A stretch of 40,000 bases of DNA, taken from the NCBI GenBank assembly GCA_937910685.1, contig CALEMP010000113.1, forward strand, positions 1 to 40,000, given 5' to 3'. The notes beneath the pieces were generated by a model. It saw nothing but the letters and a program-made list of their open reading frames with translations. It made no database searches and was not told the origin of the DNA. Made by a program: the position numbers and the translations under genes. Shown here one piece after another: positions 7,301 through 14,629 of this stretch; position 1 is the first letter of the stretch, and every line of letters begins with the position of its first letter. The DNA is from an uncultured bacterium (lineage in GTDB: Bacteria; Planctomycetota; UBA1135; GCA-002686595).

Positions 7301-9886
7301 ATGGCCCAGCCTGAACCCCCGTTCGAACCTTGGTTCTCGGACGACCCAGCCGACTCTGCAATGAATCCCGATCCGTCTCCCGCCCATGGGGAGCCTAGAG
7401 GGTCCGCGGAGCAACCCCAGGAGGGCTCGTGGCTCTTTGAGGAATCCGTGGAGGCAGATGCTTGTCCCGAAGAGCAGCCCTGCGAGCCTAGTGGGTTGGA
7501 CTCAGCCCCCCTGTCCACGCCTGCGTTGGACTCGGACAGTTGGCTTTTTCAGGACAGCCCCGAGGGAACGGGAGAACCAATCCCTCCCTTGGCCCAAGAC
7601 GAAGGTGTCTTGGTTGAAGAGACCACGGGCGCGGGAGACTCTTGGGAATCCGATGTCCCTGAACCTGAGTGTGTTCAGGAGCCTACCTCCAGACTCGTCC
7701 CCGAGGAGCCGCAGACTGCTGTACCCACGGGCGAGGAAGTCCACGTGGCCTCGGAAACGACATGCCCAGAGCCTGGCTTCGAGACAGACTCCTGGCTCAA
7801 CTATTTCGATGGAGAAACATCTGAAACTGTGGCGGGGGGGCCCGACCCGGCGGTGGAAGACGTCCTTGCGCCAGCCATGTCCGGAAGTTGGAGTCACTCC
7901 AAGCCGAGCATGCCCACCGTGCCCATGGGCCTCGTTCGCATGGTCTCCGGTGCGTTGATTTTGGGTGTGATCTCCATGGTCGCGGTCCAAGTCGGCAGTA
8001 CTTCCGGCGAGACAGCGAGCAGCGTCGGGGTTGATCCCCTCGCCCCCAGCCATTCGATCGAGACCGGCGTGCTCCTCGATGGCCCCGATATTCCCCCTGT
8101 GCCCGCCCAGACAGAGCACCGGGTCCTGTACCCCATTCGTCGGGAAAGCTCGCCTGTTCCCGCCGCGGGTTCTTCGGTTTCCCGTCGCCGTGCATTCCGC
8201 TCACCTTCGCCGGCTCCGCGTGCTGGAAAGGGCGCCGCGAGTATGGGTTCGGCAGAACGCGAAGCTGGTGAACCCGGACCAGTAACAGGTGGCTTCAGTC
8301 AGGATCCCCGAGGGGGCGCTTTGGGAAAACCTAGTGGGCCTAGGGGACAAGAATCTGTCGCACCCAAGGTTGTTGCGCCTGGGACGTTCGAGGAGCAGGG
8401 GGATGCACCCCAAGCCATTGCCCAGAAGTTCAACGTGACCGAGGAGGTCCTCAGGCCCAGTTTCGAGCTGCTCACTCCTGATCAGGCGATCGCCATCGCA
8501 ATCATCAAACGGCTCGACCGGACCCTTACCCGCAAGCCGGAAATTTCCACCGATCGGGTTGCCCAAGCTCAGCCGAAAGCCTCGATTCAGCCCCAGCCGA
8601 CCGTTCAAACCCTAACCCCGTCCAGCCCAGCTCCCGTCGTGGCCAGTCCGCAGCACACGGGTCCCTTGACCCTTGGCACTGACGATGCTGCCGAAGTTTG
8701 GCTTGGGCTGATGGGTCAACAGCCTTCCGATCTTGGGGTGCTCTGGTCCAAGGGCCCGCAGACGCTCTGCCCGGATGAAAGCCCCGAGCAATGGCTCCGG
8801 CGCTTGGGCCGTTGGGAGGTGACCCCCGCGGACCAGACGGGTCTCCCTGAACAACGGTTGGCCGGCTTCACGCCTGACCCCGTTTCCCAAGCTTCGCGCC
8901 TAACCGTTCCGCGTCAATACAGTGCGCCTCTCGTGCCCCCTGTGTTCTCCATGCAAGACGCAGCGATCGCCTGGTTCCAAGACTTTGAAGCGCAGCCCGA
9001 ATCCTGGGGCATCCTTGGGTCGTTCCAACCGCGGGCCGTCTGCCCGGGTGAAACAGCAAAGGGGAAACTCCAACGCCTTGGTCGCTGGGACCAGCCCCGA
9101 GCGGTCGTCCTTGCCAAAGCGGATGAGCTCCCGATTCCCTCAGCCCTCAGCCCGGTGCCTCCCACCCGTGCGTCCGTGAGCATCGAGCCGGGCCCCTTTT
9201 CCCACAGCTTTGAGTTCCTAGCGGTGGCTGCGGTTGAGGAGCCCGACGTGGGAGAGATCTGGACCCGGGGCGCAAGCCTCGCCGATGGGTTCGCATCGAT
9301 TCCAAAAACCGTCACTCCCTTTGCCTGGGCCCTGACGGCTTCTGAAGTGAACGAACAGGTCAACACCCTTCAAGGTGCGGGCGAAGAGCCGGCCATCGTT
9401 GCTCCCAGGGGGATTTTGGCCCGCGCTGGCGGAGAGGGGCAGTGGTCCGGCAGCGAGCCGTCCCTGGCGCTCTTGGACAATCCCACTCGTCTGACCACGC
9501 CCCGGGTTGGGGCCGTGCGGATCCTGATGGTGGGGGGCGAACTCTTCGAAGGGCGCCTGGTTGCCGTGGGGCAAAACAGAGCTTGGGTCGAGACAGGTCT
9601 GGGCACCATGAGTTTGGATGGGGAGCGAATCGATCGCATCGAGAAGCTGGACCCCACCCAGCTCGACGCCCAGGGCCAGGAGAGTCGCGTCCATAAGTAC
9701 AGTGGCCGCCCGAGGGTTCGCGTGCTTGCTCCCGGGGGAGTCTTCAGCGGTCATCTGATCAGCCAGGAAGGGGATTCGGTAACCCTCTGGGTAGACGAGG
9801 GCTTCAAGATCACCTTGCACGGGGCACGCCTTGCAGACCAGAACGAGAAGGTGCATACCACCCTCCGACGGCAGAAAGAGGACTGA
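7301..9886 (+). CDS. Unrecognised one-TM protein with WLF motifs and internal repeats
   Basis: Started at ATG 7301, 861 residues; an upstream GTG at 7121 is possible but adds unconvincing sequence. The N-terminal ~205 residues are acidic and disordered-looking and carry four similar short motifs: PWFSDD (10-15), SWLFEES (43-49), SWLFQDS (80-86) and SWLNYFDGE (164-172). One membrane segment (about 210-232, VSGALILGVISMVAVQVG) follows. Then comes a Pro/Ser/Arg-rich linker and two ~46-residue repeats (461-506 and 552-597) sharing DAA..W, QP, a central CP.E and LGRW. The C-terminus has two small SH3/Sm-like beta units (about 738-782 and 805-845: VRILMVGGELFEGRLV and VRVLAPGGVFSGHLI). The acidic part probably faces the cytoplasm. 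I do not recognise a family and assign no function. It is co-directional with the HEAT-vWA gene, 88 bp ahead of it. Confidence 0.75.
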   Translation: MAQPEPPFEPWFSDDPADSAMNPDPSPAHGEPRGSAEQPQEGSWLFEESVEADACPEEQPCEPSGLDSAPLSTPALDSDSWLFQDSPEGTGEPIPPLAQDEGVLVEETTGAGDSWESDVPEPECVQEPTSRLVPEEPQTAVPTGEEVHVASETTCPEPGFETDSWLNYFDGETSETVAGGPDPAVEDVLAPAMSGSWSHSKPSMPTVPMGLVRMVSGALILGVISMVAVQVGSTSGETASSVGVDPLAPSHSIETGVLLDGPDIPPVPAQTEHRVLYPIRRESSPVPAAGSSVSRRRAFRSPSPAPRAGKGAASMGSAEREAGEPGPVTGGFSQDPRGGALGKPSGPRGQESVAPKVVAPGTFEEQGDAPQAIAQKFNVTEEVLRPSFELLTPDQAIAIAIIKRLDRTLTRKPEISTDRVAQAQPKASIQPQPTVQTLTPSSPAPVVASPQHTGPLTLGTDDAAEVWLGLMGQQPSDLGVLWSKGPQTLCPDESPEQWLRRLGRWEVTPADQTGLPEQRLAGFTPDPVSQASRLTVPRQYSAPLVPPVFSMQDAAIAWFQDFEAQPESWGILGSFQPRAVCPGETAKGKLQRLGRWDQPRAVVLAKADELPIPSALSPVPPTRASVSIEPGPFSHSFEFLAVAAVEEPDVGEIWTRGASLADGFASIPKTVTPFAWALTASEVNEQVNTLQGAGEEPAIVAPRGILARAGGEGQWSGSEPSLALLDNPTRLTTPRVGAVRILMVGGELFEGRLVAVGQNRAWVETGLGTMSLDGERIDRIEKLDPTQLDAQGQESRVHKYSGRPRVRVLAPGGVFSGHLISQEGDSVTLWVDEGFKITLHGARLADQNEKVHTTLRRQKED

Positions 9887-9909
9887 TGGGCCTTGCTGCA
9901 GCAGTCTGA

Positions 9910-9925
9910 GGCCCCGCCCGGGGCC
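9910..9925. other. Short GC-rich hairpin between co-directional genes
   Basis: GGCCCCG and CGGGGCC flank a 2-nt spacer (or a 6-bp stem with a 4-nt loop) 24 bp after the preceding stop codon. No T-run follows, so termination is uncertain. Confidence 0.35.
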
Positions 9926-9974
9926 CAAGCCGCATCCAATTCGTATCCGTAGCAGCCCTAGGACCGGAGGAAAC

Positions 9975-11636
9975 GTGTCCTCCCCCCCTGCGGGGACTAG
10001 CTTGGGTGTGATGCCGACGATCCGACTTCAAATATCTCCTCGTGTTTTCAGGGGTGTCCCTCCGCTTTCGGTGCTGCTGCTTGCGGTCCTTGGCTGGTCG
10101 ACCCTCGGATCCGGACTGGCCCTGGAGGCCGCCGGATCTCCGCCCGGCACCTGGCTGCTGGCCCCTTCCGCGGGTTCGGATGACCTCCTGCGGGAGTTCA
10201 AAAAGTACTTCCGCAAGTACAAAGATTCAGCCTCCCTGGTCGAGGCCGTGCTGGCCCTTGAGGGTCAGACCGATCCCGAGGTCGTCAAGATTCTGGAGCC
10301 GATTCTGCGGGACAAGGATCCCGCCGTGGTCAGCGCTGCGGTGGGTGTGTTGGCGGGTTTGACCCACCCCGCATGCCAGACCGCGATCATTGAACTCCTT
10401 GCGGGCAGTAGTAAAGAGCCCGTGCGCCTAGGGATCCTGCGGGTCCTAGCTTTCGGGGCTCTGGATCACGATGGAGCCGCGGTCCGCGAGTGCCTCGTGG
10501 ATCGTTCTTGGCAGGTGCGCCGGCGTGCGGCGATGGCCTTAGTGGCTTTGAATCAACGGGAATTCATTCCCGACCTTCTGTTGCTTTGCGAGGACAAGGA
10601 GGTGGCCGTACGTTGCACGGCCCTTGATGGGCTGACCACCATGAAGGCGGATGAGGTGCGCGCCCCTGCTAGCGCGCTCTTGACGGATGAAGCCTGGCAA
10701 GTGCGCGCTAGCGCCATCGCAGCCCTAGGTACCGTGCGTCACCGGGACAGCATTCCTCTCCTGATCGAGCGCTTGAAGCTGGAAGATGGGCGTTTGGCGG
10801 ACGATGCCATCGCAGCTCTTGAATACCTAACTGCCAGAGCGTTTGGGCCCCGAATCGAACTCTGGGAGCGTTTTTGGACCCAATATAAGGATCGCTACCA
10901 AATCCCCACCGAAGCGGAATTAGCCAAGCTTGCCAAGCGTCGTGAAGAGCTCAAGGCGATCTATCAGCCCGCGCCGGGCGAGGCGACGACCTACCACGGC
11001 ATCCAATCCAAGAGCCGTAAGGTGCTCTTTGTGATCGATGTGTCTGGCTCCATGGAAAGTGAAGTGGTGGAGAAAGACCGATTCAAGGATGGGGGCTACC
11101 CTTCCTATTCGCGCATGGACATCGTCAAGACGGAGTTGGCGCGCACCATCGATGGCCTTCCCAAGGAGACCATGTTCAACATCCTTTCCTTCGCCACCAA
11201 AGTACGCCCCTGGAAGAAGAAGCTGGTCAAGGCGAACGTGCTATCCAAATCGAGTGCCATGGAATGGACCTCGAAGCTTGAGCCCCTCGGCGGAGCCAGC
11301 AACAATGATCTGGCCTCGGTGGGCTTGGTGGGGACGGCCAATCTAGGAGCAGGGCGTACCAACACCTGGGGCGCCTTGAGTTGGGCCTTGGCAATGGACG
11401 TCGAAGCCAAGCGTGATCCTTACCTGCTGGAGGTGGACACGATCTTCTTTCTCTCTGACGGCCGCCCGACCCACGGCAAGATCGTCGATATCGAGGACAT
11501 CCTCAAGGGCGTGCGGGAGGCCAATGACCTGCGCAAGGTCGTGCTGCACACGATCGCCATCGGCGAGTTCCAAAAGACCTTCATGATGCGCCTGGCCCAG
11601 AACAATGGGGGCGTATTCGTGGATCTCGGCCGCTGA
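9975..11636 (+). CDS. Exported HEAT-repeat / von Willebrand factor A protein
   Basis: GTG 9975 is chosen because GGAGG (9966-9970) lies just four bases upstream; ATG 10011 is the alternative, with no ribosome site. From 9975 the product is 553 residues. A hydrophobic stretch at about 31-48 (LSVLLLAVLGWSTLGSGLA) is a signal peptide or anchor. Residues about 85-290 are alpha-helical HEAT-like repeats (for example DRSWQVRRRAAMALVAL and DEAWQVRASAIAALGTV). A vWA domain follows from about 348, with the metal-binding MIDAS motif DVSGSM (355-360), Thr near 462-464 and SDG (494-496). vWA domains bind protein partners through a divalent metal. HEAT plus vWA suggests a periplasmic or surface scaffold; the partner is unknown. 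A small hairpin follows the stop. Confidence 0.85.
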   Translation: MSSPPAGTSLGVMPTIRLQISPRVFRGVPPLSVLLLAVLGWSTLGSGLALEAAGSPPGTWLLAPSAGSDDLLREFKKYFRKYKDSASLVEAVLALEGQTDPEVVKILEPILRDKDPAVVSAAVGVLAGLTHPACQTAIIELLAGSSKEPVRLGILRVLAFGALDHDGAAVRECLVDRSWQVRRRAAMALVALNQREFIPDLLLLCEDKEVAVRCTALDGLTTMKADEVRAPASALLTDEAWQVRASAIAALGTVRHRDSIPLLIERLKLEDGRLADDAIAALEYLTARAFGPRIELWERFWTQYKDRYQIPTEAELAKLAKRREELKAIYQPAPGEATTYHGIQSKSRKVLFVIDVSGSMESEVVEKDRFKDGGYPSYSRMDIVKTELARTIDGLPKETMFNILSFATKVRPWKKKLVKANVLSKSSAMEWTSKLEPLGGASNNDLASVGLVGTANLGAGRTNTWGALSWALAMDVEAKRDPYLLEVDTIFFLSDGRPTHGKIVDIEDILKGVREANDLRKVVLHTIAIGEFQKTFMMRLAQNNGGVFVDLGR

Positions 11637-11639
11637 TGG

Positions 11640-11660
11640 AGGTCCCACCGTGGACCTTTT
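11640..11660 (+). terminator. Possible weak terminator after vWA gene
   Basis: AGGTCC and GGACCT pair around a 6-nt loop and are followed by TTT, 4 nt after the stop codon. The stem is short and the T-run minimal. Confidence 0.4.
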
Positions 11661-11682
11661 GCCCCTTCCTTGGGGGTAGAGG

Positions 11683-11711
11683 TTGACGGGAGCCTCCGAG
11701 GGGTCTACTCT
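11683..11711 (+). promoter_or_regulatory. Sigma70-type promoter of tRNA-Pro
   Basis: TTGACG (11683-11688) and TACTCT (11706-11711) are separated by 17 bp. The predicted start falls about 12 nt before the mature tRNA, which fits a short leader removed by RNase P. Confidence 0.65.
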
Positions 11712-11730
11712 CCCTCGGCTTTTCAGCCCT

Positions 11731-11807
11731 CGGGGTGTGGCTCAGCTTGGTAGAGCGCTGCGTTCGGGACGCAGAGGTCGGAGGTTCAAATCCTCTCACC
11801 CCGACCA
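11731..11807 (+). tRNA. tRNA-Pro, anticodon CGG
   Basis: A 77-nt cloverleaf with a 7-bp acceptor stem (CGGGGTG / CACCCCG), D-arm GGCTCAGCTTGGTAGAGC, anticodon stem CTGCG/CGCAG enclosing loop TTCGGGA (anticodon CGG, reading CCG), and T-arm GGAGG-TTCAAAT-CCTCT. The CCA end is encoded (11805-11807). It has its own promoter and seems to be a single-tRNA transcript. Confidence 0.97.
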
Positions 11808-11850
11808 CCCCACTGTTTGCTGGTTGACTGGTCGACAGACTGATTGCGAC

Positions 11851-11969
11851 CTCCCCCGAAGAGTCGCCGCTCTTCCGGGAGCCCCAGGGCACGTCCCTGG
11901 AACATGACACAACCCCTTGCGAAGCAAGGGATTAGGATGGCCTGAGAGTTGTTTTGCAGCTCGCAGGCC
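11851..11969 (+). ncRNA. Run of four tandem hairpins downstream of tRNA-Pro
   Basis: Stem-loops at 11851-11881 (CTCCC..GAAGAG with CTCTTC.GGGAG), 11884-11900 (CCAGGG-CACGT-CCCTGG), 11914-11930 (CCCTTGC-GAA-GCAAGGG) and 11939-11969 (GGCCTG with CAGGCC, 19-nt loop). They may be tRNA terminators, a processed trailer, or a separate structured RNA. No U-tracts follow and no known RNA family was recognised, so 'ncRNA' is only a label for the structure. Confidence 0.35.
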
Positions 11970-12276
11970 CACAGATAGCAGATTTGAACGACAATACGGC
12001 CGATGTGAGGAGGCCGCGCTGCATGCGCACCTCTTCCACATTTGCCCGGACCGTGTGCTCTGGACCCCTTGGGGGCTGGGCTCCTGGCCTCTCATCCGCA
12101 CCCCGATCTGGGGAGTTTGGGGCCTCCGAGTTGGATTGTTGAGAACAGTGGGTCGAAATCAGACCCTCGATTTCCCATGCTCAGTCCACCGCACAGTTGT
12201 GTCGGTCGCCCGCTCCACCCGTGGAGCCGCCCGCTGGTTTCCGTTCCCCCTGGACGGTGAACCTGGCACCCCCCCC

Positions 12277-12368
12277 GGGGGCCTTCTGAAGGCCTTCGGA
12301 ACCATTGCGCAGCCTGCACCGAGCCTTGCTCGGTGGCACAAGCGCCTGTGGCACCTTTCAGAAGCCCC
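12277..12368 (+). promoter_or_regulatory. Structured 5' leader of rho
   Basis: GGGGGCCTTCTGAAGG (12277-12292) pairs almost fully with CCTTTCAGAAGCCCC (12354-12368), enclosing a 7-bp hairpin CACCGAG-CCTTG-CTCGGTG (12317-12335). The outer arm ends 45 nt before the rho start. In some bacteria rho transcription is autoregulated in its leader; whether this structure does that is inference. Confidence 0.45.
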
Positions 12369-12413
12369 AGTTCCGAGTCCGAGAGCCCCCCCAAGAGTTC
12401 GACCTCCTAGGCC

Positions 12414-14558
12414 ATGACCTCCAAAGCATCCGAGTCCCTTCCCTTCGGCGCAGCGATCCCCCGTTCTGCCAGCAAGACCACCAAGAAGAAGGTGGTCAAG
12501 AAGCCTGCAGCCAAGAAGAAGGCGGCCAAGAAGCCCGCCGCCAAAAAGGCAGTGAGCAAAAAACCAGCGACCAAGAAAGCGGCCGCGAAGAAATCCGCGA
12601 GCAAAAAGCCCGCGAGCAAGAAGGCAGCGAGCAAGAAGGCAGCGAGCAAGAAGGCCACCACCAAGAAGGCAGCGAGCAAGAAGGCCACCACCAAGAAGGC
12701 GGCGACCAAGAAGCCCGCCACCAAGAAGCCCGCCACCAAGAAGGCGGCGAGCAAGAAACCCGCCACCAAGAAGGCGGCGAAGAAACCTGCCGTCAAGAAG
12801 GCCGCGACCAAGAAGCCCGCCGCGAAGACGGCGCCGGTGAAAAAGTCCAAGCTCAAGCAGTCTGAGTTCCCGCAGCTCGAGCGCGAGCAGCCTGAGCGCG
12901 AGCGGCAACGCCCCGAGCGTCAGCGGTCCGAGCGTGAGCGCCCCTTAGCCGAAAGCTCCTTGAGCAGGTCCAGCTACGCGCCGGCTCATGCCTCCGGAGA
13001 TTCCAAGCCAGTGGCGGATCAGGAATCCACAAAGGATGATTCCAGGGAATCCCGCACCCAGGACGGCGAGTACAACCCCCAGGAGAACGAGGGCTTCGGC
13101 AAGCCTAAAGTGCGCCGCCGCCGTCGCAGTCGTGGTCGCCGCAGGAACCGGAACAAGGGCCTGGAGGATGACCAACGGCAGGGACGTCCTGATGTGGACG
13201 CGGCTAAGGCACAGGCTCCCGAGGTTCCCGAGCAAGAGGAAGTGGTTGCCTTTGGCAACCGCGCCTCCAGGGTCGAGGAGCCACAGCCTCGGGAGAAATC
13301 CGCTGGCCGCGGAGATTCCGAGCACCGTCGTCGGCGCAGGGAAGAGCGCAAGCAATCCAACGAAGGCGCGGGCACCCACTCCAGAGAGGAGCGCAAGCGA
13401 TCCGACGAAGGCGCGGGCACCCACTCGAGGGAAGATCGCAAGCAATCCGACGAAGGCGTGGGCATCCTGTTTCAGGACCGGGGAGGCATCAGTTCCTTGC
13501 GCCCTCTTGATTCCTACGGTCAGCCCAGCAAGAAGGACATCTTTGTGCCGAAGCATATCGTGCAAAAGGAGAAACTGCGGGATGGAATGGTCGTACGGGC
13601 CAAACTCACTAGAGGCCAAAAGCACCAGTTCCAGGTGGCCGAGGTCCTCGAGGTAGATGGCCGTTCCCCCAAGAGCTGGCGGAACCAGAAAACTTTCCGC
13701 GACCTGACCTCGGTCGACCCGGATTTCCACTACGCAATGGGGGATGGGCTCGGTGACACCTCTATGCGCATCGTTGATCTGCTCTCTCCCGTGGGACGGG
13801 GTCAACGGGGGTTGATTGTGGCGCCGCCGCGCAGTGGCAAGACCACCATCATGCGCACCTTTGCCCGGGGCATCGAGGAGATCTACTCCGACGTGCACCT
13901 CTTCGTGTTGCTGGTGGACGAACGCCCAGAGGAAGCCACCGAATGGAGCCGCGCGGTCAAGACCGGACAGGTCTTTGCCTCAACCTCCGACGAGCCTCCC
14001 AAGCACCACATCCAGTTGGCCGAGGCGGTTTGGAAACGCTGTTGCCGCTTGGTGGAGATGGGAGAGGACGTGGTCCTCTTGATCGATTCCCTGACCCGTT
14101 TGTCCCGGGCTTACAACAACCAGCTGGGTGCGGGCCGCACCATGTCCGGCGGTCTCGATACGCGCGCCATGGAATACCCGCGCAAGCTCTTTGGATCTGC
14201 TCGTAACACCGAGAATGCGGGCAGCCTGACGATTTTGGGTACGATTCTGGTGGACACGGGTTCCAAGATGGACCAACTGGTGTTCGAGGAGTTCAAAGGC
14301 ACGGGCAACATGGAACTGGTGCTCAACCGTCGCCTGGCGGATCGACGCATTTTCCCCGCTATCGACATCGAGAAAACAGGCACCCGCAAGGAAGAGAAAC
14401 TGCTGGGACTCCGGCGCCTCACGCAGGTCAACACCCTGCGCCGGGTGATGACTCGGTTGCACTTTGCAGAGGCCATGGAGATGTTGATCACGCGCCTCGA
14501 CGAGGTTGAGAAGACCGACGAATTCCTCGGACGCTTCAGTACCGATCCCGAGGCCTAG
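12414..14558 (+). CDS. rho: Transcription termination factor Rho with long basic, disordered N-terminal extension
   Basis: 714 residues against about 420 in typical Rho. Residues about 24-146 are a histone-H1-like tail built from KKAA, KKPA, SKKA and TKKA units. An Arg/Glu-rich linker follows, with an RRRRRSRGRRRNR patch (234-246), then three 15-residue repeats (311-350, ERKxSDEGAGTHSRE). The usual N-terminal helical bundle is not visible. The OB-type RNA-binding part (about 350-415) is present but its GFGFLR-like strand is altered (RGGISSLR). The motor domain is canonical: Walker A APPRSGKT (470-477), VVLLIDSLTR (553-562), the LGAGRTMSGGLD loop (571-582) and GTGNMELVLNRRLADRRIFP. It is a hexameric ATP-dependent RNA translocase that ends transcription. 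The basic tail could bind DNA or RNA or promote condensates (inference). Confidence 0.95.
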   Translation: MTSKASESLPFGAAIPRSASKTTKKKVVKKPAAKKKAAKKPAAKKAVSKKPATKKAAAKKSASKKPASKKAASKKAASKKATTKKAASKKATTKKAATKKPATKKPATKKAASKKPATKKAAKKPAVKKAATKKPAAKTAPVKKSKLKQSEFPQLEREQPERERQRPERQRSERERPLAESSLSRSSYAPAHASGDSKPVADQESTKDDSRESRTQDGEYNPQENEGFGKPKVRRRRRSRGRRRNRNKGLEDDQRQGRPDVDAAKAQAPEVPEQEEVVAFGNRASRVEEPQPREKSAGRGDSEHRRRRREERKQSNEGAGTHSREERKRSDEGAGTHSREDRKQSDEGVGILFQDRGGISSLRPLDSYGQPSKKDIFVPKHIVQKEKLRDGMVVRAKLTRGQKHQFQVAEVLEVDGRSPKSWRNQKTFRDLTSVDPDFHYAMGDGLGDTSMRIVDLLSPVGRGQRGLIVAPPRSGKTTIMRTFARGIEEIYSDVHLFVLLVDERPEEATEWSRAVKTGQVFASTSDEPPKHHIQLAEAVWKRCCRLVEMGEDVVLLIDSLTRLSRAYNNQLGAGRTMSGGLDTRAMEYPRKLFGSARNTENAGSLTILGTILVDTGSKMDQLVFEEFKGTGNMELVLNRRLADRRIFPAIDIEKTGTRKEEKLLGLRRLTQVNTLRRVMTRLHFAEAMEMLITRLDEVEKTDEFLGRFSTDPEA
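12474..12851 (+). repeat. Lys/Ala-rich low-complexity repeat coding for the Rho tail
   Basis: Degenerate 12-18 bp units around AAGAAGGCAGCGAGC repeat through residues 21-146 of Rho. All three plus frames and the complement stay open here, giving spurious ORFs. Such tracts can expand or contract by slippage. Confidence 0.8.
13344..13463 (+). repeat. 45-bp tandem repeat within rho
   Basis: Two complete and one partial unit coding for ERKxSxEGAGTHSRE. Copies differ at a few bases, so the duplication is not brand new. It sits just before the OB domain. Confidence 0.8.
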
Positions 14559-14629
14559 GGCCAAGGGGAGGTTTTTTGGGGGTCCGGGCCACTGGTTTGA
14601 AACCTCAAGGGGCTGATGGGCTAGAGTGA

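Larger units (their letters stand above)
11808..12413. other. 606-bp gene-free region between tRNA-Pro and rho
   Basis: No credible reading frame. The left part (11851-11969) is a run of four hairpins; the right part (12277-12368) is a large folded leader just before rho. I compared it by eye with 6S, SRP, RNase P and tmRNA hallmarks and found none. Confidence 0.5.

Noticed and set aside
11974..11988. GTTCAAATC-like T-arm on the minus strand
   Set aside because: No acceptor, D-arm or anticodon stem around it; not a tRNA.
12159..12908. Leu/Gly/Arg-rich and Ala/Phe/Leu-rich frames opposite and alongside the Rho tail
   Set aside because: They are alternative readings of the AAG/GCC repeat; the real frame continues into the Rho core.
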